DNA from: Rhynchonema sp. JSB1_4
Taxonomy: Eukaryota > Nematoda > Chromadorea > Monhysterida > Xyalidae
Assembly (NCBI GenBank): GCA_030248065.1
Contig: JASAMV010003121.1
Location: 28,718 to 92,717, forward strand
Direction of reading: 5' to 3'
Length of the DNA: 64,000 bases
Part shown: positions 25,268-35,600 of the stretch, one piece after another
Layout of the letters: each line of letters opens with the position of its first letter
How positions within the stretch are numbered: the first letter of the stretch is position 1
Made by a program: the position numbers and the translations under genes
The notes under the pieces: generated by a model
What the model saw: the letters and a program-made list of their open reading frames with translations, nothing else
Database searches by the model: none
Told to the model about the DNA's origin: nothing

Positions 25268-25712
25268 GGGTGGGCACAATACCCAATACCAATACCACCC
25301 AATACCAATACCAATACCAGTGGTTGGTATTGGTAATTGGGTCTAATTCTGGTATTGGGTATTGGGTATTGGTATTGAAGCTGGCCTGGTATTGGTATTG
25401 GGTTTGCCCAGGTATTGGGTCAAAACCAATACCCAATACTAATCCAGAAAAACCCAATACCAAACCAATACCAAAACCCAATACCTGACTCAAAACCCAA
25501 TACCAAGCCAATACCAAACCCAATACCAACCCAATACTAGACCAAAAACCCAATACCAAACCAATACCCAATACCCAATACCAATACCAACCCAATACTC
25601 AATACCAATACCAACCCAATACCAAACCCAATACCAGGCACTTCAGTAGTATTGATCTGGTATTGGGTATTATTGGTATTGGTATTGGGTCTCACCCGGT
25701 ATTGGTATTGGG
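25268..25712. repeat. irregular array of CCCAATACC / GGTATTGGG words
   Basis: About 445 bp of short tandem units (CCAATA, CCCAATA and their complements), with the orientation switching near 25320 and 25440 and again near 25650. It codes for nothing sensible. More of the same array lies at 26517-26567 and 26967-27020, separated by MITEs inserted into it. Confidence 0.85.
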
Positions 25713-26516
25713 CAGTGTAGTTCCTGGTCCGGAGGGGGAGATAGCGGACCCTCCGTTTTTTTCGGAGGGGGAGATAGTGTACCCCAGTGTTGTTGCTGGG
25801 GGGGGGGGGGGAGGGGGGGGCCCCCCCCATAAGGTACACTAACCGCCGCGACCAAGGTACACTAGTACACTAACCGCCGCGTCAGGTACACTAACCGCCT
25901 CAATTTTTGCCTAAAATAGGCAATTTTAGGCCTAAAATGGGCATTTTTAGGCCTAAAATGGGTGATTTTTAGGTCGATGTTGTCAAAAGTCGCCAAAATA
26001 CCCATTTTATGGAGAATTTTTTCCAAAAAGGGTCAAAAATCGGTCAAATTTTCTACCTCAAAAAGTGACTTTTTCCTGAATTTGGGTCTTCCCCCCCCCC
26101 CCCTTCCCCCCCCCCCCCAGGGAGGTACACTAACCGCCGCACGGAAAAAAGGGGTAGGTACACTAACCGCCGCGCCGGACCAGGAACTACACTGGTGTAC
26201 CCCCGAGGGGGGGAAGGGGGGGGGAAGACCCAAATTCGGGAAAAAGTCACTTTTTGAGGTAGAAAATTTGACCTATTTTTGCCCCTTTTTGGAAAAAATT
26301 CTTCATAAAAAGGGCATTTTGGCGACTTTTGAGAACATTGACCTAAAAATCACACATTTTTGGTACAAAAATGCCCATTTTAGGCCTAAAAATGCCTATT
26401 TTAGGCAAAAATTGGGGGAGATAGTGTACCCGGAGGGGGAGATAGGGGGATAGTGTACCACCCGAGGGGGAGATAGCGTACCCGAGGGGGGCCCTCCCCC
26501 CCCAGGAACTACACTG
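25713..26516. mobile_element. hAT-like MITE (outer), duplication GTATTGGG
   Basis: Ends are CAGTGTAGTTCCTGG and CCAGGAACTACACTG, with GTATTGGG at 25705-25712 and 26517-26524. It is split by a second family member at 25785-26194; without that insert and its duplication it would be 386 bp. Its repeated internal word, read on the complement, is GGTACACTATCTCCCCCTCC. Confidence 0.88.
25785..26194. mobile_element. hAT-like MITE (inner), duplication GTGTACCC
   Basis: A 410-bp copy starting CAGTGTTGTTGCTGG and ending CCAGGAACTACACTG, flanked by GTGTACCC at 25777-25784 and 26195-26202. Its repeated word is GGTACACTAACCGCCGC, present several times near each end. It lies in the opposite orientation to the outer copy. 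Confidence 0.88.
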
Positions 26517-26567
26517 GTATTGGGTATTGGTATTGGGTCACCAATTTGGTATTGGTATTGGGTATTG

Positions 26568-26966
26568 CAGTGTAGTTCCTGGGGGGGGAGGGGGGGACCC
26601 CCCTCGGGTACGTCTGTTCCCCCTCCGAGGTACGCCTGCCCCACTGTTCCCCCTCCGGGTACGTCTGCTCCCCCAATTTTTTCCTAAAATGGGCAAATTT
26701 AGGCCTAAAATAGGCATTTTTAGGCCAAAAATAGGTAAACTTTTGGTGAAACCTCCAAAAAACGCCAAAATACCCTTTTTATAGGGGATTTTTCGCAAAA
26801 GAAGGCCAAAATAGTCCAATTTTTCGACCTCAAAAAATGACTTTTTTCCGTCCCGCCCCCAAATTGGGACTTCCCCCCCCCTTCCCCCCCAGGTAGGTAC
26901 GTCTGTTCCCCCTCCGAAAATAGTGGAGGGTACGTCTGTTCCCCCTCCGGACCAGGAACTACACTG
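26568..26966. mobile_element. hAT-like MITE, duplication GGGTATTG/GGCTATTG
   Basis: A 399-bp copy of the same family, ends CAGTGTAGTTCCTGG and CCAGGAACTACACTG. The flanking 8-mers match at 7 of 8 bases (26560-26567 and 26967-26974). Its repeated word is a variant of GGTACGTCTGTTCCCCCTCC. It is inserted in the GGTATTG array. Confidence 0.85.
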
Positions 26967-27319
26967 GGCTATTGGGTATTGGTACAGGGCCGGTATTGGT
27001 ATTGGTATTGGGTGTCAAAAGTGGTATTGTGCCCAGGCCTAGGAACTACACTGTTTGGGGGTATTGGTCGAGAGGTCAAAACAGGGGTATAAAACATGGT
27101 CGAATCGAAATTATGCCAAAATACGCCCTAAAATTCGTGTTTTTGTACGTGTGAGCAAATTTGAGCGAATTTGACCATTTTGCGATACTGTACCTGAGCG
27201 CTTGGTGAGGAATCTAGCGATTTTAAATAGAATTCATGCAAAATATGATCATGCACGCAAAATTTTAACAATTTGCACGCGCGACATAACTTTCAAGGAA
27301 AATTGTTGTGACCTCAAAC

Positions 27320-27701
27320 CAGTGATGTAGTTGGTCCGAGCAAGAAAGCTAGCTAGCTGGAGGGGTCCGGCACAAGAAAGCTAGCTAGCTAGCCGGGTAC
27401 CCCGATTTGGGGGGTATTGGTCCAGAAGTCAAAAACAGCGGTATAAAATTTAGTCTGAATTATGCTAAAATAAGCCTTAAAATGCGTATTTTTGTGCACG
27501 TGTGAGAAAATTTGAACGAATTTGACCATTCTGGCCCATAAAATGGTCATTTTGGCACTAAAATCAACACTTTTCTTACTTGATGACCGGAGCAAGAAAG
27601 CTAGCTAGCCAGTTTGGGGGGGTATGGGTTTCGGAGCAAGAAAGCTACCTAGCAGTTGGGGGGGGTAATACCCCCCATACCCCCCCCCAACTACATCACT
27701 G
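27320..27701. mobile_element. hAT-like MITE of the CAGTGATGTAGTTGG family, duplication CCTCAAAC
   Basis: An intact 382-bp copy: ends CAGTGATGTAGTTGG and CCAACTACATCACTG, with CCTCAAAC at 27312-27319 and 27702-27709. The interior carries four GCAAGAAAGCTAGCTAGC-like words and G/C tracts. Truncated relatives are at 24326, 29185-29345 (reverse) and 40461-40578. Confidence 0.9.
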
Positions 27702-28068
27702 CCTCAAACGCGCGAAGCGCGTGATTTTTCCGCTTTCGACGTGTGTTGGAAAGAAATCCTAAGATTTAGGGACCACTGTTAGCTCCAGTGGTGTGGCTAC
27801 CCAGGCCAGCATCAACCAACTGTATTAATACCACCAAAAAGCCTGCAACCTACCTACCTACCGTACCGGCCGAGTTAGGGGGCGGGGTCGTACCACTAGA
27901 GTGTCATCCCGGAACAAATTTTTTATGTCTAAATATTGAAAATGTACTCTAAAACGCTAATTTCGTGTGTAGCGCGCGATTTTTCGCCTGAGTGAAAGAT
28001 ACCGATTTTATAAAAAATTTGAGCCGAGAAATCGCACCCTACTGTACCAGCCGGGGGGCGGCGACCTA

Positions 28069-28922
28069 CCGTATTGTCGGAAATAGAACCCCCCATTAAT
28101 TGACCCCCCCCATTAATTGAACCCCCCCCCTAAATGGCTCGAAATCAAAAATAGAACCCCCCCCCCAGTAATTGACCCCCCCGGAATAGAGCCCCACCCC
28201 AACCATAACCGTACCACCGCATAGTGGTATGGGGGGGCGGTGTTGGTGTGTCAAACGTTGTTTAAGCTTGCGTACACAACAGAATACAGCTTTTTAAGCA
28301 TAATTGCCGCTGTTGAAGTTAGAAAATACCGAAAACAAGCCATTTTTATGGGCATTATTAACAATGATTTTTTTCGTCGGGGGGGGGGGGCCAAACAGTG
28401 TAGTTCCTGGTCCGGAGGGGGAACTGGCGGTACCCCATTTTTTCGGAGGGGGAACAGACGTACCCACCTGGGGGGAAGGGGGGGGGAGGGACCCGGAAGG
28501 GGGGGAGGACCCAAATTTGGAGAAAAGTCATTTTTTGAGGTCGAAAATTTGGCTTATTTTTTCCCCTTTTAGGAAAAAAATCTCAATAAAAAAGGTATTT
28601 TGGCGATTTTTGACGACATTGACCTAAAAATCACTCATTTTATGCCTAAAAATGCCTATTTTAGGCCAAAATTTGCCTATTTTAGGTAAAAATTGGGGGA
28701 GCAGACGTACCCGGAGGGGGAACAGTGGGGCAGGCGTCCCATGGAGGGGGAACAGACGTACCCGAGGGGGGACCCCCCTCCCCCCAGGAACTACACTGGG
28801 GCCAAATGAAAAATATAACCCCCCCCCCCCACCCCAATAATTGACCCCCCCCATAAATTGAACCCCCCAAAATGACCCCAGTGAAAAAATAGACCCCCCG
28901 GGTTCTATTTCCGACAATACGG
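28069..28922. mobile_element. Tc1/mariner-like MITE flanked by TA (middle of nest)
   Basis: Ends are CCGTATTGTCGGAAATAGAA and the complement, with TA on both sides (28067-28068 and 28923-28924). The body is rich in CCCCCCATTAATTGA words. It contains the hAT MITE at 28396-28798. The TA duplication suits the Tc1/mariner superfamily, and no transposase is present. Confidence 0.75.
28396..28798. mobile_element. hAT-like MITE, duplication GGGCCAAA (innermost of nest)
   Basis: A 403-bp copy with ends CAGTGTAGTTCCTGG and CCAGGAACTACACTG and exact duplications at 28388-28395 and 28799-28806. Its repeated word is GGTACGTCTGTTCCCCCTCC (complement strand), shared with the copy at 26568. Confidence 0.9.
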
Positions 28923-29184
28923 TACCTACTGTACCAGGCTCCGGCGGCTGGTGCAGTAAGCTGGGATTTTTGGCCCAAAATGGTATGAAATCGGTATTTT
29001 CACTCCAAATAAACAAAAAATCGCGTGATACGCGCGAAATTAGCGTTTTAGAGCACATTTTCATCAATATTTAGACCTAAAAATTTTGTTCTCCCCCCCC
29101 TAGCTCGGCCGGTACAGTAGGTTGCCGCCGCACATTTTTGGTGGTACAGTACGTTGCCGCCCCCCCTGGGTGGCTACACCACTG

Positions 29185-29345
29185 CCCCCAAACTGACTAG
29201 CTGGCTTTCTTGCGCCGGTCATCAAGTCAAAAAAGTGTTGGTTTTAGTGCTGCCAAAATGACCATTTTATGAACCAAAATGGTAAGATTCGCTGAGATCT
29301 TCTCTCACCCACGCACACGTGCACAAAAATACGCATTGTAAGTGC
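29185..29345. mobile_element. reverse fragment of the CAGTGATGTAGTTGG family
   Basis: The sequence CCCCCAAACTGACTAGCTGG followed by TTTCTTGCGCCGGTCATCAA is the reverse complement of the right half of the element at 27320-27701, then continues through its internal AAAATGACCATTTTATG-like block. It lacks proper ends. Confidence 0.6.
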
Positions 29346-29650
29346 AGTGCCCTGTGTGTTAGTAATTTATATTTTTGGAAAAAAACGCTTTTTTCGAAAA
29401 AAAAAACCTTTTTTTCAAATTAATTACCAGCACTTTAGGAATTCCGAAGGTCGACCCTCGATTGCGACGAGACCTCTGATTTGATCAAATTAAGCTGTTT
29501 TTGATCGAGTTTCTATCGACTTGGTCGAGTCGAGTTCATTTTGTCGTCAACAGAAATTGCTTCAGTTTCAGCTTCATCACATTGCTCTTTTTCTGGTGTC
29601 CATCACGGGTTTGGCTGGAACCACCACAAACGGCCTTGCGGTTCCGAATC

Positions 29651-32600
29651 ATGAAAATCTTGCGCCCGTCATGGATAAATCACAAAGGTTTGCTTCTCTC
29701 ACGATGAATGACGATAAAGGTAAAGGTAGAGGCGTTCCGCAGAATTTAGGCTCCGCAAGGGACCTACCAACAACCCGTTGCCGGTGACTCTAATGGGTAG
29801 GTGCCTGTTACCCGCAGCAATTGCTGCTTCCCATTTACCGACCCTTCTCAGGGATGGAAGGCTGGGTTGACCCACTTCACTACTTTGATGTTGCTCCGTC
29901 CGCTGGGGGTTGATCCCAGAACTAACTAGGCCAAACGCTGCTTAGCCTGCCAGATCGGACGGGGTACACACGAGCAAACGTGGTATGGGTGTCGTTAAAG
30001 TGAGTGATGATCGAATGGATGGTATTTAATTTTTATGTCATACCGACGCGTTTGTGCCAGGTGCACCGATTCTTTCGTGCGACGTTCACGAAAGCGGCGG
30101 CAAACTGCTCACGGCCGGGTCAGATCTCGAGGGTCGCACGGGCTTCGTGATCATTTGGAACATCACCGGACTGTTTGAAGCGAAAGATGTCAAATCACCG
30201 AGCCCAACACTTCAACAGCCGTTGTGCAAGATTGAATTGGGATGTACGCAGGGTTTTTTTTCAAAGCCTTTATTCATTTCCGTGATTTACATTTACAATC
30301 AAAGCTGTTGTATTATAAGCCTTCTTTTCACAACTAATCTTTTGTCATTCTCTCGCATCCTTATAATTTGTAAATATTGGATTGAAGCTTGCCCGAATTC
30401 GTGTCGTTGGTCGCCTCGCGGTGGACATTTTGCGATTGGTTCGAGTGATTGTACGGCGTCCGTTTACGCATTTAACGGTCGGATCATGTCGGCTGGTAAG
30501 TTGTTGCATTCGTATGAAGCGCCAAAGGTTCATTGTCGTCATGCAGCAGATGTCTCAATCGGGCCAAGCCGAAATCTTCGAATTCTTTGTCGATCCGAAG
30601 ATTCAAAAGGCCCGAAAAAACTGAGTTGCAAAACGACGAACGGCGATTTTTCGTTGAAAACCCCCAAATTTCTCGCTGCTTCGACGCGAAATTGATCAGT
30701 GCTGCGGTAGCCGCAACGTTTTCATCAAAAACTGTCAAGAATTTGGCCCCACTGCCAGTGTAGTTCCTGGGCGAGGGGACTCCCCTAATTACTAATTTCC
30801 ACTAATTTCTCCGACCAAGGTACACTAGTGCACTAATTTCCCCTCCGGGAATACTAATTTTCCCAATTGTTGCCCAAAATAGGCATTTTTAGGCCTAAAA
30901 TGGGCATTTTATGCCTAAAATGTGTGATTTTTGGGTCAATGTTGTCAAAAGTCGCCAAAATCACCCCCAAAATACCCTTTTTATGAAGTTTTTTTCAAAA
31001 AGGGGCAAAAATAGGCCAAATCTTGTGCATAAAAAAATAGAGAGGTACACTAGTTTCCCCTCCGAAAAAGTAGGGAGGTACACTAATTACCCCCGCCGGA
31101 CCAGGAACTACACTGCCCACTGATGATGCTTGGTTGGTTTATTGCCAACGTTCGGTGGTCGCGGTCGCGTTATTGACTGAAGATGTCCGACAGATCTTCT
31201 GCGCATTTCATCGGGTTTCTCCACAGATCGATTGGGCCCATGGATACGGGCCGGCTATTGCAACAAAACAGATGTTCGACCGTGTCAGGCTCGGTGTTGC
31301 ATCGAGGGCACACGTTTTGTATGTTTGGGTACAAACGCCGAACCTGCCCGAGGTCTACCTGCGTGTGCCACCGTGCACACCGAATTCAGCGAACAATCTC
31401 CAACGTCCGGATGTCCACGTCCGTCGCACAGACTGGAGATGCCGACCGCGCAACTGCTGATGCTGCAATGTTTCACTTGCCTTAATTTTCAGGCACACTG
31501 GAGTCCAACACGGGCGGCGCACCGATGCTCGCTGAGAAATGGAAATGTGCACACACGCTCAGGGCACATAATGGAGGTTACTTACTGTTACTATGGATGT
31601 CATTGATTGTGTTACATTTTTCTGAAACAAAATGCTGACCTTTCTGGTGTACATATACTGGCATGAAGCACCGTTCATTGCTCTTCGTCGAAAAACGGTT
31701 CTTTTCGAACGTTTTTTTTTACTATTTTTTCGGTACTCAAGGATGAAACCCCGGAAAACATGACCATTTTCGGTAATATTCTTGTTGAGGGGATGATTAT
31801 TGAAGCGTGCGTAACTTGGCGAAAACGCAGTTTTTAGCCTTTTTTGCCAAATCAATATTCGTCCTCCAACCAATTTTTCCTTAAAATCGATAAACACGTC
31901 AGGTTTGCATTGCAATAATTATTATGCAAAATAAAACACGGCACTTCCGATGTCTTTTCGACTATAAAACCAAAATAGAAATACTTGAAAAAATATTCGG
32001 GTTTCGGACCCGGATAAAATAAAATATAAAAAAACCCAAAAAAACGATTTTCTTTTGAAAAAAAACGTCGTTTTTCATCTGCCGGTGCAGACTGGTGTGA
32101 TCTTTCTCATGATCAATAATACACAAAACAATAAATAATCAACAATAATTTATAAATACCAACCAAATATAATACAGCTTCAATATTGCATATTTGCTGC
32201 AGAAGTCATCCACGCCGAGTGGTCACCGGATGAGCGTTGGTTGGCCACCTGCGGTGTCGACCTGCTTGTGATTGTGTGGAATGCCAGATCGCCCCACTTC
32301 GGTTCGTGTGGTCTGTGGTGCGTTGCAATTAAAAAAACTTCGATGTTCACCCCGGCTCCCAAACAGCATTATTTTTTTAAGTTCGTGTCACATAAAGCCG
32401 ACCCATAAACTCCGAGGGCTGTGTTCGGAAATGTTTCCAACTATAGCCCTAGGGCTCCATCTGGGTAACGTTTGAACCAAATTTGGCCCAGTGTTTTTTT
32501 TGACTGAAGTGAGGGGTGCACCGAATTTAGGTACCAAGGCACCTAAACTTTCAGAATGTTTTTGGCACCTAAAAATCGTAAATTCAGGTGCCCGCGGCAC

Positions 32601-35600
32601 CTGGCCTCATTTGAAATAGCAAAAACAGAATAGGCCGATTCTCCACCGTTATTCGAATAGAGCCCGGTAGCTTTGTGTGAAAAATTCCGGTTGCATGTTT
32701 CGCTGCTGATTGGTTTTTCGGAAAAACAGTCAATATCTCATCTAAATTTCAAGCTATCTCTTTCAGAAATGGTCGCCAAACTGAAGTCACACAGCGATCT
32801 TGTCAAAGGCGTGACGTTCGACCCGTTATTACGACATTTGGCCAGTCAAAGTGCTGATGGATCGTTGAAGATTTGGGATACGAACACTTGGCGATGCGTT
32901 GAGACGGTCACCGAGCCGTTCAGTGATGTAGCACAGGTCGTATACATACGTGTAAATAGTTCAGACCGGTAAAAAAGGTAAAGGCGTTCCGCAGAATTTT
33001 GGCTCAGCGAGGGACCTCCCGACGGCCGGTGACTCCCAATGGGTAGATGCCTGTTATAAGTAATGGGTGAGTCTGCCCGCTGGCAGCAGACGATGTTGAA
33101 TAATAACGGGGAGCCCAGTCGAAGAAAGCCATTTTTTGTTCATAAAGGATTTTGGAATGTACATGCCTCCCCGTTATTAGGTGCCTGTTACCCGCAGCAA
33201 TTGTTGCTTCCCGTTTACCGACCCTTCTCAGGGATGGAAGGCTGGGTTGACCCACTTATTTTTCCGTGTTTTGTATAAATTTACACACTCCTTTGTTTTT
33301 CAGACGCAATACCTGCGATGTTCATGGTCACCCAATGGGGCTTATGTCGCCGGTAAGTGGAAATTTTGGCATAGCTATGGCGTTTTAGCTGAACTCCAGT
33401 GGGCTAATTGCAGAATACACTTTTATCGTCAAATTTGTCCCTCGTTATTACCAAAAGAAATAAAACAAAACCAACGATAACCATTTTTGGCTTATACTAA
33501 TGTCGCTTGCGCCCTTTCTGTGCACAATGCGTACATTGCTTGCTCACAATTCGGCGCTGCGTGCGCAACTTGCATAAACGACATTTGTCTTAGCCAGCCA
33601 CGACCGTTTGCAGCTGTAAACGCAGTCAACCACGGTGTGCCCACGGCACAACTAATTGAACGCAAACGTGCAGCAGCGGGCGCGTCAACTGCGCAACAGA
33701 ATGGCATGCAACAACGCAATGGTGCTGTCGCCTGGCCGCACGCCCGAGACTTTGCCGGACATCGAAACGCGATTGTGTGCTCGGTTGGTTGATCGGGGCA
33801 GTTGGGATCGTAGTCTTTAGACTAGTTTTTGGGCGCAATTTGAGCCTGAAATTTTTATTCCCCCCCCCAGAAACTGGACGGTTGTGTTGCATGTACACGT
33901 CACATTCTGCGCCTGAAATGCCCAAATGTGCTAAAGCCAGTCAGTTTGCACCAAAAGTTCTCGGGTGTGGTACAATTTGCTCCTGGAAGATTTTGAAGAA
34001 AAATACGTGGTTTTAATCAATCTTTGCGCATACGTTCAGGTGCCGCTAAATTACCTAAAGCGCGTTGACGATCCCCTCGTGAGAAGTCACGTGACGATAA
34101 ATTTTGAGTTTTCAAAAAAATTTGTGCAACGCCTCCATTTGACCTGAAAACGGCGTTTTCGCTTATTTTTCTAATTAAAAAATTTTTGCAAAAAGAAAAA
34201 TTTTTAGACAGTGCTCTAATAAAAATTTTTTCAACCCTGGTCACACCACCACACGCTACGCGCACACATCAATTCCGTCCGTTCCGTTCCGACGCAAACC
34301 GACCATTTCCACCCAAAACTGAATTTCACCCAAAAATGCTTCGATTGGACATTTTTGAAACATCTGCGCGCACGCTGATGTTAGTTCATGAAGCATTAGC
34401 CAGCAGATTCTTGTTTTGGGCCTATCAGGCTACCACCACACCAATTTTTAGGCCTAAGGTCTAAAAAATTGATCTGTGACGTCGGATATACTCGAAAAAG
34501 TCCAATTGACTGGTGCAGGTTTGGTGTTTGGTTGACAAAATCATTAAAGGGTGTGTCTAACGTCTCCTAACCCCATGTTTTTTTGGGTGGAATTGAAAGA
34601 TGCCCCCGAAAGGCCGCCGTGTGCAAAAAAACCGCGTCTTCTAACTCGCTAAATCGCGAAATCTTGAGGGTTACTTTTCGAATAAAATCAATTTCCGGAC
34701 ACAAAATTCAGACTGAGAAGACGGAAAAGAGCTACGAAACGAAACACACACAAACCAGCTTCTATGTGTTAAATGAAACATTCATTGTGTCCACAGTCAA
34801 GCCAGCAGCCAGAGTGGTCTGTGTTGAGCGTTTACGTGCATTGTATAGGCCGCTGAGCCGCGCTTAAACATGCAATGTTTCAGCAGAAAAACGCCAAACG
34901 TGAGTAGCGCCCATTCAAAAGCGCCTGGAGTTTTGTGTCCGGAAATTGATTTAATTCGAAAAGTAACCCTCAAGATTTCGCGATTTAGCGGGCTACAAGA
35001 CGCGGTTTTTTGCACACTGCGGGCTGTCGAGGTCATCTTTCGATTGCACCTCATAAAACATGGGGTTAAGAGACGTTAGACACACCCTTTAAAGGCGAGA
35101 AATACAATCAAGTTTAAACATTTGCAGCGCTGGAACCCCTGTCTGTACTATCCGGACCCCGGGCAACGTCAACGTTCGCCATCATGTGTGCTTGCTCTAT
35201 CAGGCAGAGACGCTATATTGTCCATATGGGCGTATCCATCGAAACTACGCCGACCGTTGTGCATTGTGCGCGGCGTGTGCAAGGATCTGGTGTTGGATTT
35301 GGCTTGGTTCGGTTGTTTTTCGTGGAAAATTTCTTTGTTTTTTTTCACTTTTTTTCCGAGCGTTCCACGTCACGTCGTGCACAGGGCTCTGTTCTATTCT
35401 TTGGTTTTTTTAACGATGGTGAGAAAGAAAGAGAAGTTGTTGTGTTTTTTTTAATTAGCGACAATTTTAGCGACAATTTTAACTGCTCCACATTCTGGAG
35501 CCAATTAGACAGCGCAACTCTGTTCAGTCAACAGTGTTTGGTAAAACATGTGACTTTAAAAAATACAAATGAATTAAAAAGCGCACGTTTCACGCACAGG

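Larger units (their letters stand above)
27786..29184. mobile_element. hAT-like element with CAGTGGTGTGGCTAC ends (outermost of a three-level nest)
   Basis: It starts CAGTGGTGTGGCTACCCAGG and ends GGGTGGCTACACCACTG. Sub-terminal blocks on both sides are inverted copies (GTACTCTAAAACGCTAATTTCG against CGAAATTAGCGTTTTAGAGCAC-like sequence). Flanking 8-mers do not match (GTTAGCTC and CCCCCAAA), so one end may have rearranged. It contains the element at 28069-28922. Confidence 0.7.

Noticed and set aside
24957..25595. 212-codon minus-strand frame rich in Gly, Tyr, Trp and Val
   Set aside because: It reads the GGTATTG array and G/C tracts, with no protein-like composition or start context.
25268..25712. 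Possible telomere-like repeat
   Set aside because: The units vary (6 and 7 bp mixed) and switch strand within the array, unlike a telomeric tract.
27778..29192. 8-bp target duplication for the CAGTGGTGTGGCTAC element
   Set aside because: The flanking 8-mers (GTTAGCTC and CCCCCAAA) do not match, so no duplication is claimed.
31134..31606. Overlapping plus-strand frames of 100-124 codons
   Set aside because: They are shadows of the minus-strand LINE fragment (CPRCNTEPDTVEHLFCCN).
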